From Flavipsychrobacter stenotrophus (GTDB lineage: Bacteria > Bacteroidota > Bacteroidia > Chitinophagales > Chitinophagaceae), in contig CANBTK010000010.1 of NCBI GenBank assembly GCA_947372365.1, positions 1-13,460 on the forward strand: 13,460 nt of DNA, read 5' to 3'. Positions 1-7,509 of the stretch are shown piece after piece; positions within the stretch are counted from its first letter, which is position 1, and each line of letters opens with the position of its first letter. The translations under genes and the position numbers were made by a program. Below the pieces are notes generated by a model, which searched no databases, was not told the origin of the DNA, and was given only the letters and a program-made list of their open reading frames with translations.

Positions 1-2250
1 TATTCGGGTTATGGCTGCCCCGATACGTTGTACACACACATAACACCATCTAACCTGCAGATAACCGGCATGAGGGATACAACCCTTTGCTTCAGTTCAG
101 GATTGTATATGGATATTGGTGCTACCGATATCATAGGCCCTCTTACCTATAGCTGGTCGCCGGCAACGGGTTTGAGCTGTACGACCTGCGCTAACCCTAT
201 TGCGACACCTAGCGGCACAACTACCTATTATTGCACGGTCACGAACCCGGCAGGTTGCCAAAGGACCGATACAGTTGTTGTAGGTGGGGACTTTATTCCC
301 GTATCTATTGCAAATACTCCGGTATCTTGCTTTGGTGGTACCGATGGTACTGCAACAGTTACCAGTACCGTATCCCTCACCTACTTATGGACATCTTCGC
401 CACCGCAATATACAGCCACCGCCACCGCCCTGCCAGCAGGTACCTACACTGTTACTGTAACCGATTCAGTAGGCTGTAGCGGCAACCTGATAACAACTAT
501 TACACAGCCCCCGGCTAAAATCATATACTTCGCTGACTCTACCGACCCTACTACCTGCGGCGGCAGCGATGGTACTATTACAATAGGCGGTTTAGCCCCG
601 GGTTCTACCGATACTATTAATTATATCGCTAACGGCGTGCACATGCAGGCTATTGTTACAGCGTCATCAACCGGTACTTATGTATTCACTGGCCTGGTGC
701 AGGGCTTGTATGATAGTTTCTCTATCGCTACAGTTTTATGCCCATATAATATGATACGGACGGTAGTGCTCAGCGACCCTATGCCACCGGCTACCCCATA
801 CGCGGGAAGCACAAGCCCGGTATGCGTAGGCACACCACTCAATATTAATGTTATTGAAACGACTGCCGGTTGTACATTCAGCTGGACGGGGCCAGGTGGC
901 TTTACATCTGCCCTGCAAAATCCGGTAATTACCTCAGCAGTGTTTGCTGATTCTGGCACTTACAAGGTAGTTATTTCTAAAGCCAACTGTTTTGTTTCAG
1001 ATAGTACTGTAGTGCATGTTAAGCCATCACCAGTTCCATTTGCCAATAACAACAGCCCGTTCTGCGCAGGCGATACTTTGCACTTAACCAGCTATTCTAC
1101 CAATGGCGCTACATCTTACTCATGGAGTGGCCCGGCGTTCTATAGCTCTACTATGCAGAACCCGGCAATTAACGGTGCTAATGTTTCTGCATCAGGCGTT
1201 TATACGGTTACTGTGTTCTTAAACGGTTGCTTCAATACCGCAACTACCAATGTGGTGGTTAACTATATACCAGGCGGCCCTAATGTTGCAGATACAGAAT
1301 ATTGCCAGAATGATATTGCTGCGCAGTTGACTGCAAGCGGCAGCAACCTGTTGTGGTATAACGACCCAACAAGCGTAGCATTGCCAATGGCCCCAACTCC
1401 ATCAACAGCTATCCCCGGTACTTATACATGGTACGTAACCCAAACTACTCCGGCTGGTTGCAGCAGTGGCTTTGCTACTGTTAAAGTGAAAGTGGACCCG
1501 CTGCCACAAATTGCAATGTCTGTCAGTGATACTGTGCTTTGCGTAGGCAATGATGTTACTTTCTTTACTGGCAGCGAGGGCGAAAGCGTACAGGGTATAA
1601 CGTGGCATTTTGGTACTGACTCAGTTGTAGGCATTAACCCAATTGTACACACATTTGATAACGCTGGTAATTATGTTATTAAGACACAGACATACTACAA
1701 GAAGTGTGCAAGCCAGATGATTACTAAGAATGTGACAGTGTACCCAACACCTAATATCTACTTAGGCCATGATACGGTTATGTGCGGCGGAAGCGGCGTG
1801 GTAATGCTGAAGGACAATATCAACGCCTTCAACCCTGCTGCAAAGTGGCACTGGAACACAGGCGAAAAAACTGCCGGTATTACAGTTACACAGCCAGGCT
1901 TGTATTTTGCCAAGGTGGTACTTGATGGTTGCGATGCTACCGATTCGGTAAACATCACCAAAGATTGTTACATCAACTTCCCTAACGTATTCTCTCCTAA
2001 CGGCGATGGTATCAATGATTACTTCTTCCCACGCGATTTGCTTTCAAAAGGGCTTACAGCGTTTACAATGGATGTTTACAACCGTTGGGGGCAGCTGGTG
2101 TTCAGCACTACCAAAACTGAAGGCAAAGGATGGGACGGCATGATGAATGGCATCCCGCAGCCTGAAGGCGTATTTATTTACGTTATTGACGGTACTTTCC
2201 ACGATGGTACCAAAGAGCACCATCAGGGTAACGTTACCTTGCTACGATAA
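1..2250 (+). CDS. Secreted Ig/PKD/SprB-repeat adhesin-like protein with type B T9SS sorting domain (5' partial)
   Basis: The frame is open from the first base, so the start and signal peptide lie upstream; 749 residues are visible (numbered here from base 1). It is a large cell-surface or secreted protein made of repeated beta-sandwich modules. A SprB-like repeat lies around 98-171 (CFGGTDGT motif, then a Gly-Thr-Tyr-Thr-Val segment). A related Gly-Ser-Asp-Gly-Thr module follows at about 172-262. Cysteine-containing Ig-like modules occupy about 263-420 and 421-500, and a PKD-like domain about 505-580. The last 100 residues form the gliding-motility-associated C-terminal domain: FPNVFSPNGDGIND at 659-672, NRWGQLVF near 694-701 and GWDG at 710-713. 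Known for the family: this domain directs export by the type IX system and attachment or release at the surface. Adhesion is inferred from the architecture; no enzyme domain is visible. It is the only plus-strand gene here. Confidence 0.9.
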   Translation, partial: YSGYGCPDTLYTHITPSNLQITGMRDTTLCFSSGLYMDIGATDIIGPLTYSWSPATGLSCTTCANPIATPSGTTTYYCTVTNPAGCQRTDTVVVGGDFIPVSIANTPVSCFGGTDGTATVTSTVSLTYLWTSSPPQYTATATALPAGTYTVTVTDSVGCSGNLITTITQPPAKIIYFADSTDPTTCGGSDGTITIGGLAPGSTDTINYIANGVHMQAIVTASSTGTYVFTGLVQGLYDSFSIATVLCPYNMIRTVVLSDPMPPATPYAGSTSPVCVGTPLNINVIETTAGCTFSWTGPGGFTSALQNPVITSAVFADSGTYKVVISKANCFVSDSTVVHVKPSPVPFANNNSPFCAGDTLHLTSYSTNGATSYSWSGPAFYSSTMQNPAINGANVSASGVYTVTVFLNGCFNTATTNVVVNYIPGGPNVADTEYCQNDIAAQLTASGSNLLWYNDPTSVALPMAPTPSTAIPGTYTWYVTQTTPAGCSSGFATVKVKVDPLPQIAMSVSDTVLCVGNDVTFFTGSEGESVQGITWHFGTDSVVGINPIVHTFDNAGNYVIKTQTYYKKCASQMITKNVTVYPTPNIYLGHDTVMCGGSGVVMLKDNINAFNPAAKWHWNTGEKTAGITVTQPGLYFAKVVLDGCDATDSVNITKDCYINFPNVFSPNGDGINDYFFPRDLLSKGLTAFTMDVYNRWGQLVFSTTKTEGKGWDGMMNGIPQPEGVFIYVIDGTFHDGTKEHHQGNVTLLR

Positions 2251-2270
2251 GCTTTTTTTAGATAGATGTT

Positions 2271-2309
2271 AATAGAAAAAGGATGCCTTTCGGGCATCCT
2301 GTTTCTATT
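2271..2309. terminator. Bidirectional hairpin terminator between convergent genes
   Basis: AATAGAAA-A-AGGATGCC, a five-base loop TTTCG, then GGCATCCT-G-TTTCTATT. This gives 16 base pairs with one internal mismatch. The A-rich left arm and T-rich right arm supply a U-rich tail in either direction. It lies 20 bases after the stop of the plus-strand adhesin gene and touches the stop codon of the minus-strand hydrolase gene, so it can end both transcripts. Confidence 0.8.
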
Positions 2310-3168
2310 ATTGCTTTCCCAGCTTCATCAATTCAGCCTTAATTAATTCGAACCGCGTCCAGGGTATGAAATGGTTGGCATCAGGTAGGGTTATCAACGT
2401 TACTTTGGCGGAATGGGTAAGTTGTTGTTGTGCATAATAGGCATTGCCGGGAGGCACCATTGAGTCCTGCAGGCCTTGTATAATGGTTACGGGGCAATGT
2501 ATGCCGTGTAGTGCTGCCGGCATGGTAAGTACATCTTTTTTGAAGTACCACAGCTCATCATTGCTAGGGCGGAAAGCACCGGGCATCAACCACCTGAAAG
2601 GAGGTGTTTTTAAAATAGGCCGCCACCTTTCAGGCTTTTCCTCGTTGGGGTCCACGCTTGCGGCAAGCAGTATAGCCCCATTAATATATTGAGGGTAATG
2701 TGCTGCCAGCAGCACACAAAGCGGCCCACCTAACGAATGCCCTATTATGTAAAATGGCTGCCCATTCTGCAGGCTGCCTATTAGTGGCCCTATAATAGCT
2801 GCTTGCTTTGTGATGCTCATGCCCCTGCCGAAATTGATGTAGCCATAACCGGGCCTGTCAATGCTAATGAGGCGGTAACGGGCAGCAAGCGTTTTGTCTT
2901 TGAGGTAGCTTTCGAATGCGCCCCAGCTACCAGGTGAGCCATGTATAAAGAACAGGGTAGGGGCAGTGCTGTCGCCTGTTTGCGCCATATGTATGGGTAG
3001 CCCCTCTATTGTCGCAGTGGCCAGTTTTATGGGTATGCTGGCCTGCGCGAAATCCCTGGTGGCCTTGGCATCGGAAATGCGCATTTTCATGCAGCCCTGG
3101 GCAAAAATTAACAGCACTGCCAGGAGTAGTGATAGTGCCGTTATAATTTTTGCCTTTGTTGTTTTCAT
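2308..3168 (-). CDS. Alpha/beta-hydrolase, exported and possibly lipid-anchored
   Basis: A 286-residue serine hydrolase of the alpha/beta fold. Visible elements in order: a hydrophobic N-terminal segment (8-22) followed by FAQGC, with Cys26 a possible lipoprotein attachment site although the lipobox is degenerate (Gln at -2); the oxyanion-loop motif HGSPG at 76-80; RPGYG at 105-109; the nucleophile elbow GHSLGG with Ser145; a likely acid Asp235 in GLQDS; and His266 in DANHF. The Ser-Asp-His order and spacing fit the family, whose members hydrolyse esters, amides, lactones or epoxides; the substrate cannot be read from the sequence. A periplasmic or outer-membrane location is inferred. It lies 60 bases downstream of the doxX-like gene on the same strand and could be read through from it. 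No promoter of its own was recognised in that gap. Confidence 0.88.
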   Translation of the reverse strand: MKTTKAKIITALSLLLAVLLIFAQGCMKMRISDAKATRDFAQASIPIKLATATIEGLPIHMAQTGDSTAPTLFFIHGSPGSWGAFESYLKDKTLAARYRLISIDRPGYGYINFGRGMSITKQAAIIGPLIGSLQNGQPFYIIGHSLGGPLCVLLAAHYPQYINGAILLAASVDPNEEKPERWRPILKTPPFRWLMPGAFRPSNDELWYFKKDVLTMPAALHGIHCPVTIIQGLQDSMVPPGNAYYAQQQLTHSAKVTLITLPDANHFIPWTRFELIKAELMKLGKQ

Positions 3169-3228
3169 TAGCGAAGGGTATTGCGGAAACTGTATTGATT
3201 TTCGCAGCTGGCAGGCTGTGTTTGTTGC

Positions 3229-3642
3229 TTATTTTAATTTGAGCGTTAACGCTACTTTTTCGGGCAGCAGGCTCAGTACTTGTTCTTTATATACCCAAAG
3301 CAGCACAGCGCAACTGGCCCATACCGCTATAGCCATATAAAACAGCTGGCCGCCGTCGCCCATCACATCTATGCCCAGCTTGGTAAGGTGGAAGAATATA
3401 GCCCCGGACATAGTGCCTATTGCCAAAGCAGCACCCCATGCAGTGGTGCGCGGAATGAGGATGAGCAGCGAGGCTATGAGCTCTACAACACCTGAGCCAA
3501 TGCGGCCCCATGGTTCCATGCCCACCTTAGTGAAAATGTAAACGCTTTCAGGCTCAGCACCGAATTTGAAGCGTAGTGTTTGCAGCAGGATGTAAGCTGC
3601 TACAAGGCGCAGTACCCACATGGCGATGTTCTTAACAGTCAT
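3229..3642 (-). CDS. DoxX-family integral membrane protein
   Basis: A 137-residue protein with about four hydrophobic helices (roughly 5-22, 46-64, 67-88 and 99-118), the size and layout of the DoxX family. Family-like elements are the RFKFGAEPESVYIF stretch after helix 1, the GSGVVELIASLLILIP helix, and the small-residue GAIFFHLTKLGI segment. DoxX-type proteins are small inner-membrane proteins. Some are linked to quinone or thiol redox chemistry, but most have no known activity. The start ATG sits 18 bases after a perfect TAnnTTTG -7 box (3661-3668), and a GTCG-N6-CGAC palindrome lies 22 bases further upstream. It therefore probably has its own regulated promoter, separate from the CRP/FNR-type gene immediately upstream. 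No gene-specific function can be stated. Confidence 0.82.
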   Translation of the reverse strand: MTVKNIAMWVLRLVAAYILLQTLRFKFGAEPESVYIFTKVGMEPWGRIGSGVVELIASLLILIPRTTAWGAALAIGTMSGAIFFHLTKLGIDVMGDGGQLFYMAIAVWASCAVLLWVYKEQVLSLLPEKVALTLKLK

Positions 3643-3660
3643 AATGATTGTTTTAGGTTA

Positions 3661-3668
3661 CAAAAGTA
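3661..3668 (-). promoter_or_regulatory. -7 box of the doxX-like gene
   Basis: Read on the minus strand this is TACTTTTG, an exact match to the Bacteroidota -7 consensus TAnnTTTG. It ends 18 bases before the ATG at 3642. No good TTTG-type -33 element is present; the palindrome at 3691-3704 occupies that region, which suggests activator dependence. Confidence 0.7.
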
Positions 3669-3690
3669 AAAGGATGAAAAATGGAAGATT

Positions 3691-3704
3691 GTCGCTTAGC
3701 CGAC
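3691..3704. promoter_or_regulatory. Putative CRP/FNR-type operator upstream of the doxX-like gene (copy 1 of 3)
   Basis: GTCGCTTAGCCGAC, a palindrome of the form GTCG-N6-CGAC. It overlaps the last two sense codons and the TAA stop of the upstream CRP/FNR-family gene. Exactly 22 bases separate it from the -7 box at 3661-3668, the same spacing as in the two other copies (8019-8032 and 9031-9044). The promoter-proximal half reads TGTCG. That a CRP/FNR-type protein binds here is inference from position and shape. Confidence 0.7.
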
Positions 3705-4394
3705 TTTAGCTTCTTTTTGTAGTAATTTAATATTGTGCACAGTTATGGATTTCCGGTCTACGTCAAGCAGCCCCTCTTCCGAAAATTTGTTGATCAGGGT
3801 AGTTACGGTTTGCCTGCTGGTAGCGGTGAGCCGTGCAATGTCTTCGTGGGTTAAAAAATTAGGGATAGTTATTGCGTTGCCTTCCTTAATTTGCTTTTGT
3901 TGTAGTATGGTCCAAAAGAAATAAAGCAGGCGGGTACGCACATCTTTCTGCAAAAGGTTCAGCAGGCGGTTCTCTACGTTTTTAAGTTTTTGGCCTATTT
4001 TCCTGGAAAAGGCAATCCCCATATCGGGCCTTATTTCCAATAATTTTTCAAAATCCTGTATAGTGAATGAACACAAAATAGTTTCGCATTTATGGGCCTG
4101 TGCAAATTCCCCGTTCATGTTATTGCGCTCCAGCATGAACTGGCCGAAAACATCGCCGGGCTGCAGTATTTCTTTTACTAGTTCTTCCCCGTTATCATCA
4201 ATGTTGCCTATTTTAACGAAGCCTTCTTTTACAAAATAGAGTTTGTTGATGTACTGGGCATCAAAGTAGATATAAGCTTCTTTGTCGGCTATAATATAGT
4301 TATGCAGTATGTTAAGCGTTTCGTAATTGGCCGGCGTAAGCTTATCCAGAAAATCATTCCGCCGGATAATTATCATTTGTTCTTCTGCACTCAT
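3696..4394 (-). CDS. CRP/FNR-family transcriptional regulator
   Basis: A 232-residue protein with the CRP/FNR layout: an N-terminal cyclic-nucleotide-binding-like beta-roll (about 15-125, with FVKEGFVKIG and LQPGDVFGQF), a long dimerisation helix (about 127-150), and a C-terminal winged helix-turn-helix (about 180-220, THEDIARLTATSRQTVTTLINKF). In the recognition helix SRQTVTT, Arg194 aligns with the Arg180 of E. coli CRP that contacts DNA, while CRP Glu181 and Arg185 are replaced by Gln195 and Thr199. The Arg-Ser pair that binds cAMP phosphate is not evident, and there is no N-terminal cysteine cluster as in FNR; only Cys103 and Cys108 are present. The ligand is thus unknown. It starts 19 bases after the LysE-type gene, so the two are probably cotranscribed. 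It is the obvious candidate to bind the three GTCG-N6-CGAC operators in this window. Confidence 0.9.
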   Translation of the reverse strand: MSAEEQMIIIRRNDFLDKLTPANYETLNILHNYIIADKEAYIYFDAQYINKLYFVKEGFVKIGNIDDNGEELVKEILQPGDVFGQFMLERNNMNGEFAQAHKCETILCSFTIQDFEKLLEIRPDMGIAFSRKIGQKLKNVENRLLNLLQKDVRTRLLYFFWTILQQKQIKEGNAITIPNFLTHEDIARLTATSRQTVTTLINKFSEEGLLDVDRKSITVHNIKLLQKEAKVG

Positions 4395-4413
4395 GAGGGG
4401 TTAATGATTTATA

Positions 4414-5034
4414 TCAAAATAATTTTATGAACTGATATACAGCCATGGCTATGAAAAGTATGCCCATGCTGGCATTTACCGTTTTCTTGTTCTGCTGCAT
4501 TATCGCTGAGAACCTGCGCCCGGCCAAGATAAAAATAAGCAATGCAATAAAGGTGCCTGCGCCTGCACTTAATGTAAAGATAGTATTGCCAGCAACATTA
4601 TTTTCAAGCCACGCTTGCGATAGCAGGTAGATAGACCATCCCGCCCAAAAGGGTATTTGCATGGGGTTTACGGCACTCATGCCCGCGCCCAGCAAAAAGC
4701 GTTTTACCTTATTATCAAGTATCACGTTTTTGCCTTCTTTATTAGCGGTAGCCATAAAGCTGCCTGCCGCCATAATAAGCAATATACCTACCGATACCAG
4801 CCTGAAAAAAAAGAACACCCTGGCTTGTATGGTAAAGCTGCCAACTATACTGAGTGTAACTGCCAGGTAAGCCATTTCGACCAGCGTAACGCCTGCGGCA
4901 AACCACAACGCTTTGCGCAGTGTTTCCCTGGCCGCTATCTGCATGGCTGCAACGTTCAGGTTGCCCAGGGGCAATGAGCCGGTAAGGCTTATAAACAGCC
5001 CGGCAATAAAGCTTTGCAAGTATTGTATGGCCAT
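4414..5034 (-). CDS. LysE/RhtB-type amino-acid or small-molecule exporter
   Basis: Using the ATG at 5034 the product is 206 residues, the usual length for LysE-family exporters. It begins directly with a hydrophobic helix and the family-like segment SLPLGNLNVAAMQIAARE, followed by five more hydrophobic stretches (about 40-63, 70-88, 114-138, 147-168 and 188-205). An in-frame extension upstream to 5211 would add 59 residues that look non-coding and would overlap the ATP-grasp gene, so it was not used. Known for the family: proton-coupled efflux of amino acids or related metabolites across the inner membrane. The substrate here is unknown. A ligase gene lies 106 bases upstream and the CRP/FNR-type regulator 19 bases downstream on the same strand, so the exporter is probably cotranscribed at least with the regulator. 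Confidence 0.85.
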   Translation of the reverse strand: MAIQYLQSFIAGLFISLTGSLPLGNLNVAAMQIAARETLRKALWFAAGVTLVEMAYLAVTLSIVGSFTIQARVFFFFRLVSVGILLIMAAGSFMATANKEGKNVILDNKVKRFLLGAGMSAVNPMQIPFWAGWSIYLLSQAWLENNVAGNTIFTLSAGAGTFIALLIFILAGRRFSAIMQQNKKTVNASMGILFIAMAVYQFIKLF

Positions 5035-5140
5035 AATTTTAGCTAAAGTAATACATAGGAGTACGTTGTTGCAATAAACTGCCTCGTTGCCGCAAACCAC
5101 TGCGTACAACAACTCATTTACCGGTGCCGGAAAATGGGTT

Positions 5141-6196
5141 TTACCATGTGCGGGCTGAAAGCAATGCGTCAATAGCTTTAAACGACATCCTTTCCTGCCT
5201 GCCTTCTGCAAGCGTTATGTAGCGCACGCCTTTTTTATTGTTGGCTTTACTTATGCTATACAGTACCTTCCAGTGCTTTATAATTTCGCGCCACGCAAAA
5301 AATATGGAGTGCTTCGGGTCGTAGATATGGGTTGGCTCGCTGCCACTGCCATTTACTTCTATAATGGAAAAATCTTCGCCCCGCTCCAGTGCCTCCCAAC
5401 TTTTGAACCTTATATCCAGCCTGCCATAGTAAAACTCCGGTACCTGGTTACATATACGATTCATTGTGGCGGTCAGATTGGTAGATGCCCTAAAACTTTC
5501 GTCAGTAAATTTTGAGCCACGGCTGTGGTTGCCATAGGGCACCAATGTTACCGTTTTCCCATTCTCTATTATGGTGTCGAGCTGGCCAGCAAACAGCGTT
5601 TTTATTTGCTGCCATTGCAGTATGTAGCGGCTGTTGTTGTATACTAATTCCGTAAGGGTTGATATGCCGTCGCCGGTAACGGTTACCGGCTCTTTGTTGA
5701 CGATGCCCGATATGTAGCCCTGCGCTGAGCCGGGCGGTTTGCAATAGAAAATACCCACCTCTTTTTCGTAAGGCACAAACCCCTGAATGAGGAAGGGTAC
5801 AGGCATATTACTTACATAATCTTTCAGGGCTTCTTCATTATCTATTTTCTTTACGCCCAGGCCCCGCTCCCCTATATCGGGTTTGGCGATGAGCGGGAAA
5901 GCAATACTGTTTTGGTGTATGGATTGCAGGATGCTGCTGAGGGGAGCCCCTGCGTTGAATAGCAAAGTTTCGGGGTAGAAGCTTTTGGGTAAAAGGTTGT
6001 ACACATCCATTTTGCTTTCCATAATGAAGCCGCCATTTTTAATAGTGGGGTTAGCCGCCGTAAGGAAGTATAGCGAGCGCGCCTTCAGGCTCAGCCATGC
6101 CCAGTATGGCCCCAGCGGGGCATAGACAACGGCGCTGGGCCAGTATTCCCAATGCCTTAGCCTTATAAAAAACGGGTGGCGCAATAGTTTTTTCAT
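5141..6196 (-). CDS. ATP-grasp domain protein (carboxylate-amine ligase-like)
   Basis: Starting at the ATG at 6196 gives 351 residues. This start overlaps the stop of the upstream gene as ATGA, arguing for translational coupling; an ATG 30 bases earlier (6226) is possible. The N-terminal 60 residues are aromatic-rich (HWEYWP, YWAWLSLKARSLYFLTAANP), which may form a membrane-associated segment. The ATP-grasp core follows: PLIAKPDIGERGLG at about 101-114 (ATP-binding lysine and glycine loop), FLIQGFVPYEKEVGIFY at about 135-151, YYGRLDIRF at about 256-264, and the metal-binding IIEVNGSGSEP at about 278-288 with Glu280 and Asn282. ATP-grasp ligases join a carboxylate to an amine or thiol through an acyl phosphate. 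Such proteins are sometimes labelled D-alanine-D-alanine ligase, but that activity should not be assumed. The substrate is unknown. Confidence 0.82.
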   Translation of the reverse strand: MKKLLRHPFFIRLRHWEYWPSAVVYAPLGPYWAWLSLKARSLYFLTAANPTIKNGGFIMESKMDVYNLLPKSFYPETLLFNAGAPLSSILQSIHQNSIAFPLIAKPDIGERGLGVKKIDNEEALKDYVSNMPVPFLIQGFVPYEKEVGIFYCKPPGSAQGYISGIVNKEPVTVTGDGISTLTELVYNNSRYILQWQQIKTLFAGQLDTIIENGKTVTLVPYGNHSRGSKFTDESFRASTNLTATMNRICNQVPEFYYGRLDIRFKSWEALERGEDFSIIEVNGSGSEPTHIYDPKHSIFFAWREIIKHWKVLYSISKANNKKGVRYITLAEGRQERMSFKAIDALLSARTW

Positions 6197-6921
6197 GTGT
6201 GTTGCAACAGGTTGGTTATGTACCATTCGTTAACGGAAACCAGGCCAGCCAGCATGTCTTTGTAGTGCATGATAGCCTTGTTGGGTAGTATCTCTATGCC
6301 TGTTATGCTCACGGTTTGCAGCAGCCCCTTGCGGTTCATTTTCAGGCTAATGTGTTCATCGCCATCGCCGGCAAATTCATGGAATAGCCGTATGCGCTCG
6401 GCTGTTTTATATTTTGTCGCTGCCAGCCATTGGTTAAACCAATCTTTGCGCAGCGCCACCACTTCATCATCATACAAAGTTGCCGATGACCATATTCTTG
6501 GTGCATCTGCCGGTAGCGGTGTCAGGTATTTTTCGTGCCCGTCCCACCTGCCTTCCCAAAGTGCCCCCTGCTGCCATATGACTATCGTAAATGGCTCTAT
6601 ATTGTCAAGCCCTGTCTGCTCAAATGCAGCTTTGGGCGATTCTGTGTCGAAAATATCCAGGAAGATTAACCCCCTGCTTTTTCGGTAGGGTGGTTGATGC
6701 GTATGTTTTTTGAATGCACCGTTCAGTAGTACCATGGCATTGCCATTGTTGTGCAGGGCTATCCAGGTGCCCCCTGCACGCCCATCTTTGGGGAAGAGGA
6801 TTTTCCCATTGGGGAATTCATAAGCTTCGGGTAGTTCGGCAGGCTCCCGTAAGGTTTGCTCATCCCTGTTTGAAGTAAGGAGTACCCGGCCGTTTGATGG
6901 CAGAAAGGTTACTGTGCACAT
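6193..6921 (-). CDS. NRDE / TANGO2-family protein
   Basis: A 242-residue protein with the hallmarks of the NRDE (TANGO2-like) family: MCTVTFLP at the extreme N-terminus, the name-giving NRDE at 18-21, and a conserved GGTWIALHNNG stretch at about 50-60 followed by AMVLLNG. Cys2 would become N-terminal after methionine removal, as in N-terminal-nucleophile hydrolases; whether it is catalytic is not known from the sequence. Eukaryotic relatives are linked to lipid or haem handling and Golgi organisation, but bacterial roles are poorly defined. The ATG overlaps the end of the DinB-like gene by 13 bases, and its own TGA overlaps the ATG of the ATP-grasp gene. The three genes therefore form a tightly coupled unit. 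No signal peptide is seen, so it is probably cytoplasmic. Confidence 0.88.
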   Translation of the reverse strand: MCTVTFLPSNGRVLLTSNRDEQTLREPAELPEAYEFPNGKILFPKDGRAGGTWIALHNNGNAMVLLNGAFKKHTHQPPYRKSRGLIFLDIFDTESPKAAFEQTGLDNIEPFTIVIWQQGALWEGRWDGHEKYLTPLPADAPRIWSSATLYDDEVVALRKDWFNQWLAATKYKTAERIRLFHEFAGDGDEHISLKMNRKGLLQTVSITGIEILPNKAIMHYKDMLAGLVSVNEWYITNLLQHT

Positions 6922-7406
6922 GCTTCCCGGTGTTGAATGGTGGAAGGCGCTACCCCAAATCTTTCTGAAACAACAATATCGGTAAGTTCATTTATCCCCA
7001 CCCTTATAAGTGCCATATGGTGTATGGTATGCTCCAGGTTATAAACCAGTTCACGGGTAAAATTGCTCTCTATAATAATAGTTTCATTCGGCATCCCGAA
7101 AGATGCTTCCACCATCAACGGCTTTGATGGCTTATTGATGCCATAAATTATGTCGCGCATCACCAGCAGCGCAGTGGTTGTGTCGTTTTCTATGGTTATG
7201 TCCCTCTTTCTCTTGTCGTAGTTGGCTACTCCTGTTTCATACCCATTTACAAGGCACTGGAACAGCTCAATAATATGGCGTACATGCTGCCCTATAGTGG
7301 CATTAAACAGGTGCGTGCTTTTAGCGGTATATTGTTCGTTGCTTAGTTGCAGCAGCACGCCTTCCAGTTCGGTAAAGGCATCTTCTATAATCTGTTGTAA
7401 GTACAT
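6909..7406 (-). CDS. DinB-family four-helix-bundle protein
   Basis: A 165-residue, predominantly helical protein. Candidate metal-binding histidines sit where the DinB/YfiT superfamily carries its triad: TIGQHVRHIIEL (His41, His44) and NLEHTIHHMALIRVGI (His126, His129/130). Superfamily members are metal-dependent proteins, several of them thiol S-transferases (for example with bacillithiol or mycothiol), and others are damage-inducible proteins of unknown role. The specific thiol or acceptor cannot be deduced. It is the first gene of an overlapping trio with the NRDE-type and ATP-grasp genes. No convincing -7 box was recognised in the 103 bases between it and the YHS gene upstream, so its promoter is uncertain. 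The start was chosen as the first ATG of the conserved-looking reading frame. Confidence 0.8.
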   Translation of the reverse strand: MYLQQIIEDAFTELEGVLLQLSNEQYTAKSTHLFNATIGQHVRHIIELFQCLVNGYETGVANYDKRKRDITIENDTTTALLVMRDIIYGINKPSKPLMVEASFGMPNETIIIESNFTRELVYNLEHTIHHMALIRVGINELTDIVVSERFGVAPSTIQHREACAQ

Positions 7407-7509
7407 GGTATCTGGTAATTATTGTGTTGGCTTCTTGCTGTTATTTGTTGGCTTTTTGTGCGTTACTATTACAAACGAGCCAAAATGTTTTTTGGATTTG
7501 CAATAACTA

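Noticed and set aside
4415..4422. TTATTTTG (minus strand) as a -7 box for the CRP/FNR-type gene
   Set aside because: One mismatch in AT-rich DNA inside the end of the preceding gene, with no supporting upstream element; cotranscription with the LysE-type gene is simpler.
4411..4438. ATATCA...TGATAT inverted repeat upstream of the CRP/FNR-type gene as an autoregulatory site
   Set aside because: The arms are short and AT-rich, 16 bases apart, and unlike the GTCG-N6-CGAC sites; it may be chance.
5035..5211. Longer reading of the LysE-type gene starting at 5211
   Set aside because: The extra residues are unlike the family, overlap the ATP-grasp gene end and precede the normal first membrane helix.
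7478..7494. CCAAAA...TTTTGG hairpin between the YHS and DinB-like genes
   Set aside because: The stem is only A/T pairs plus two G-C pairs, too weak to call a terminator.
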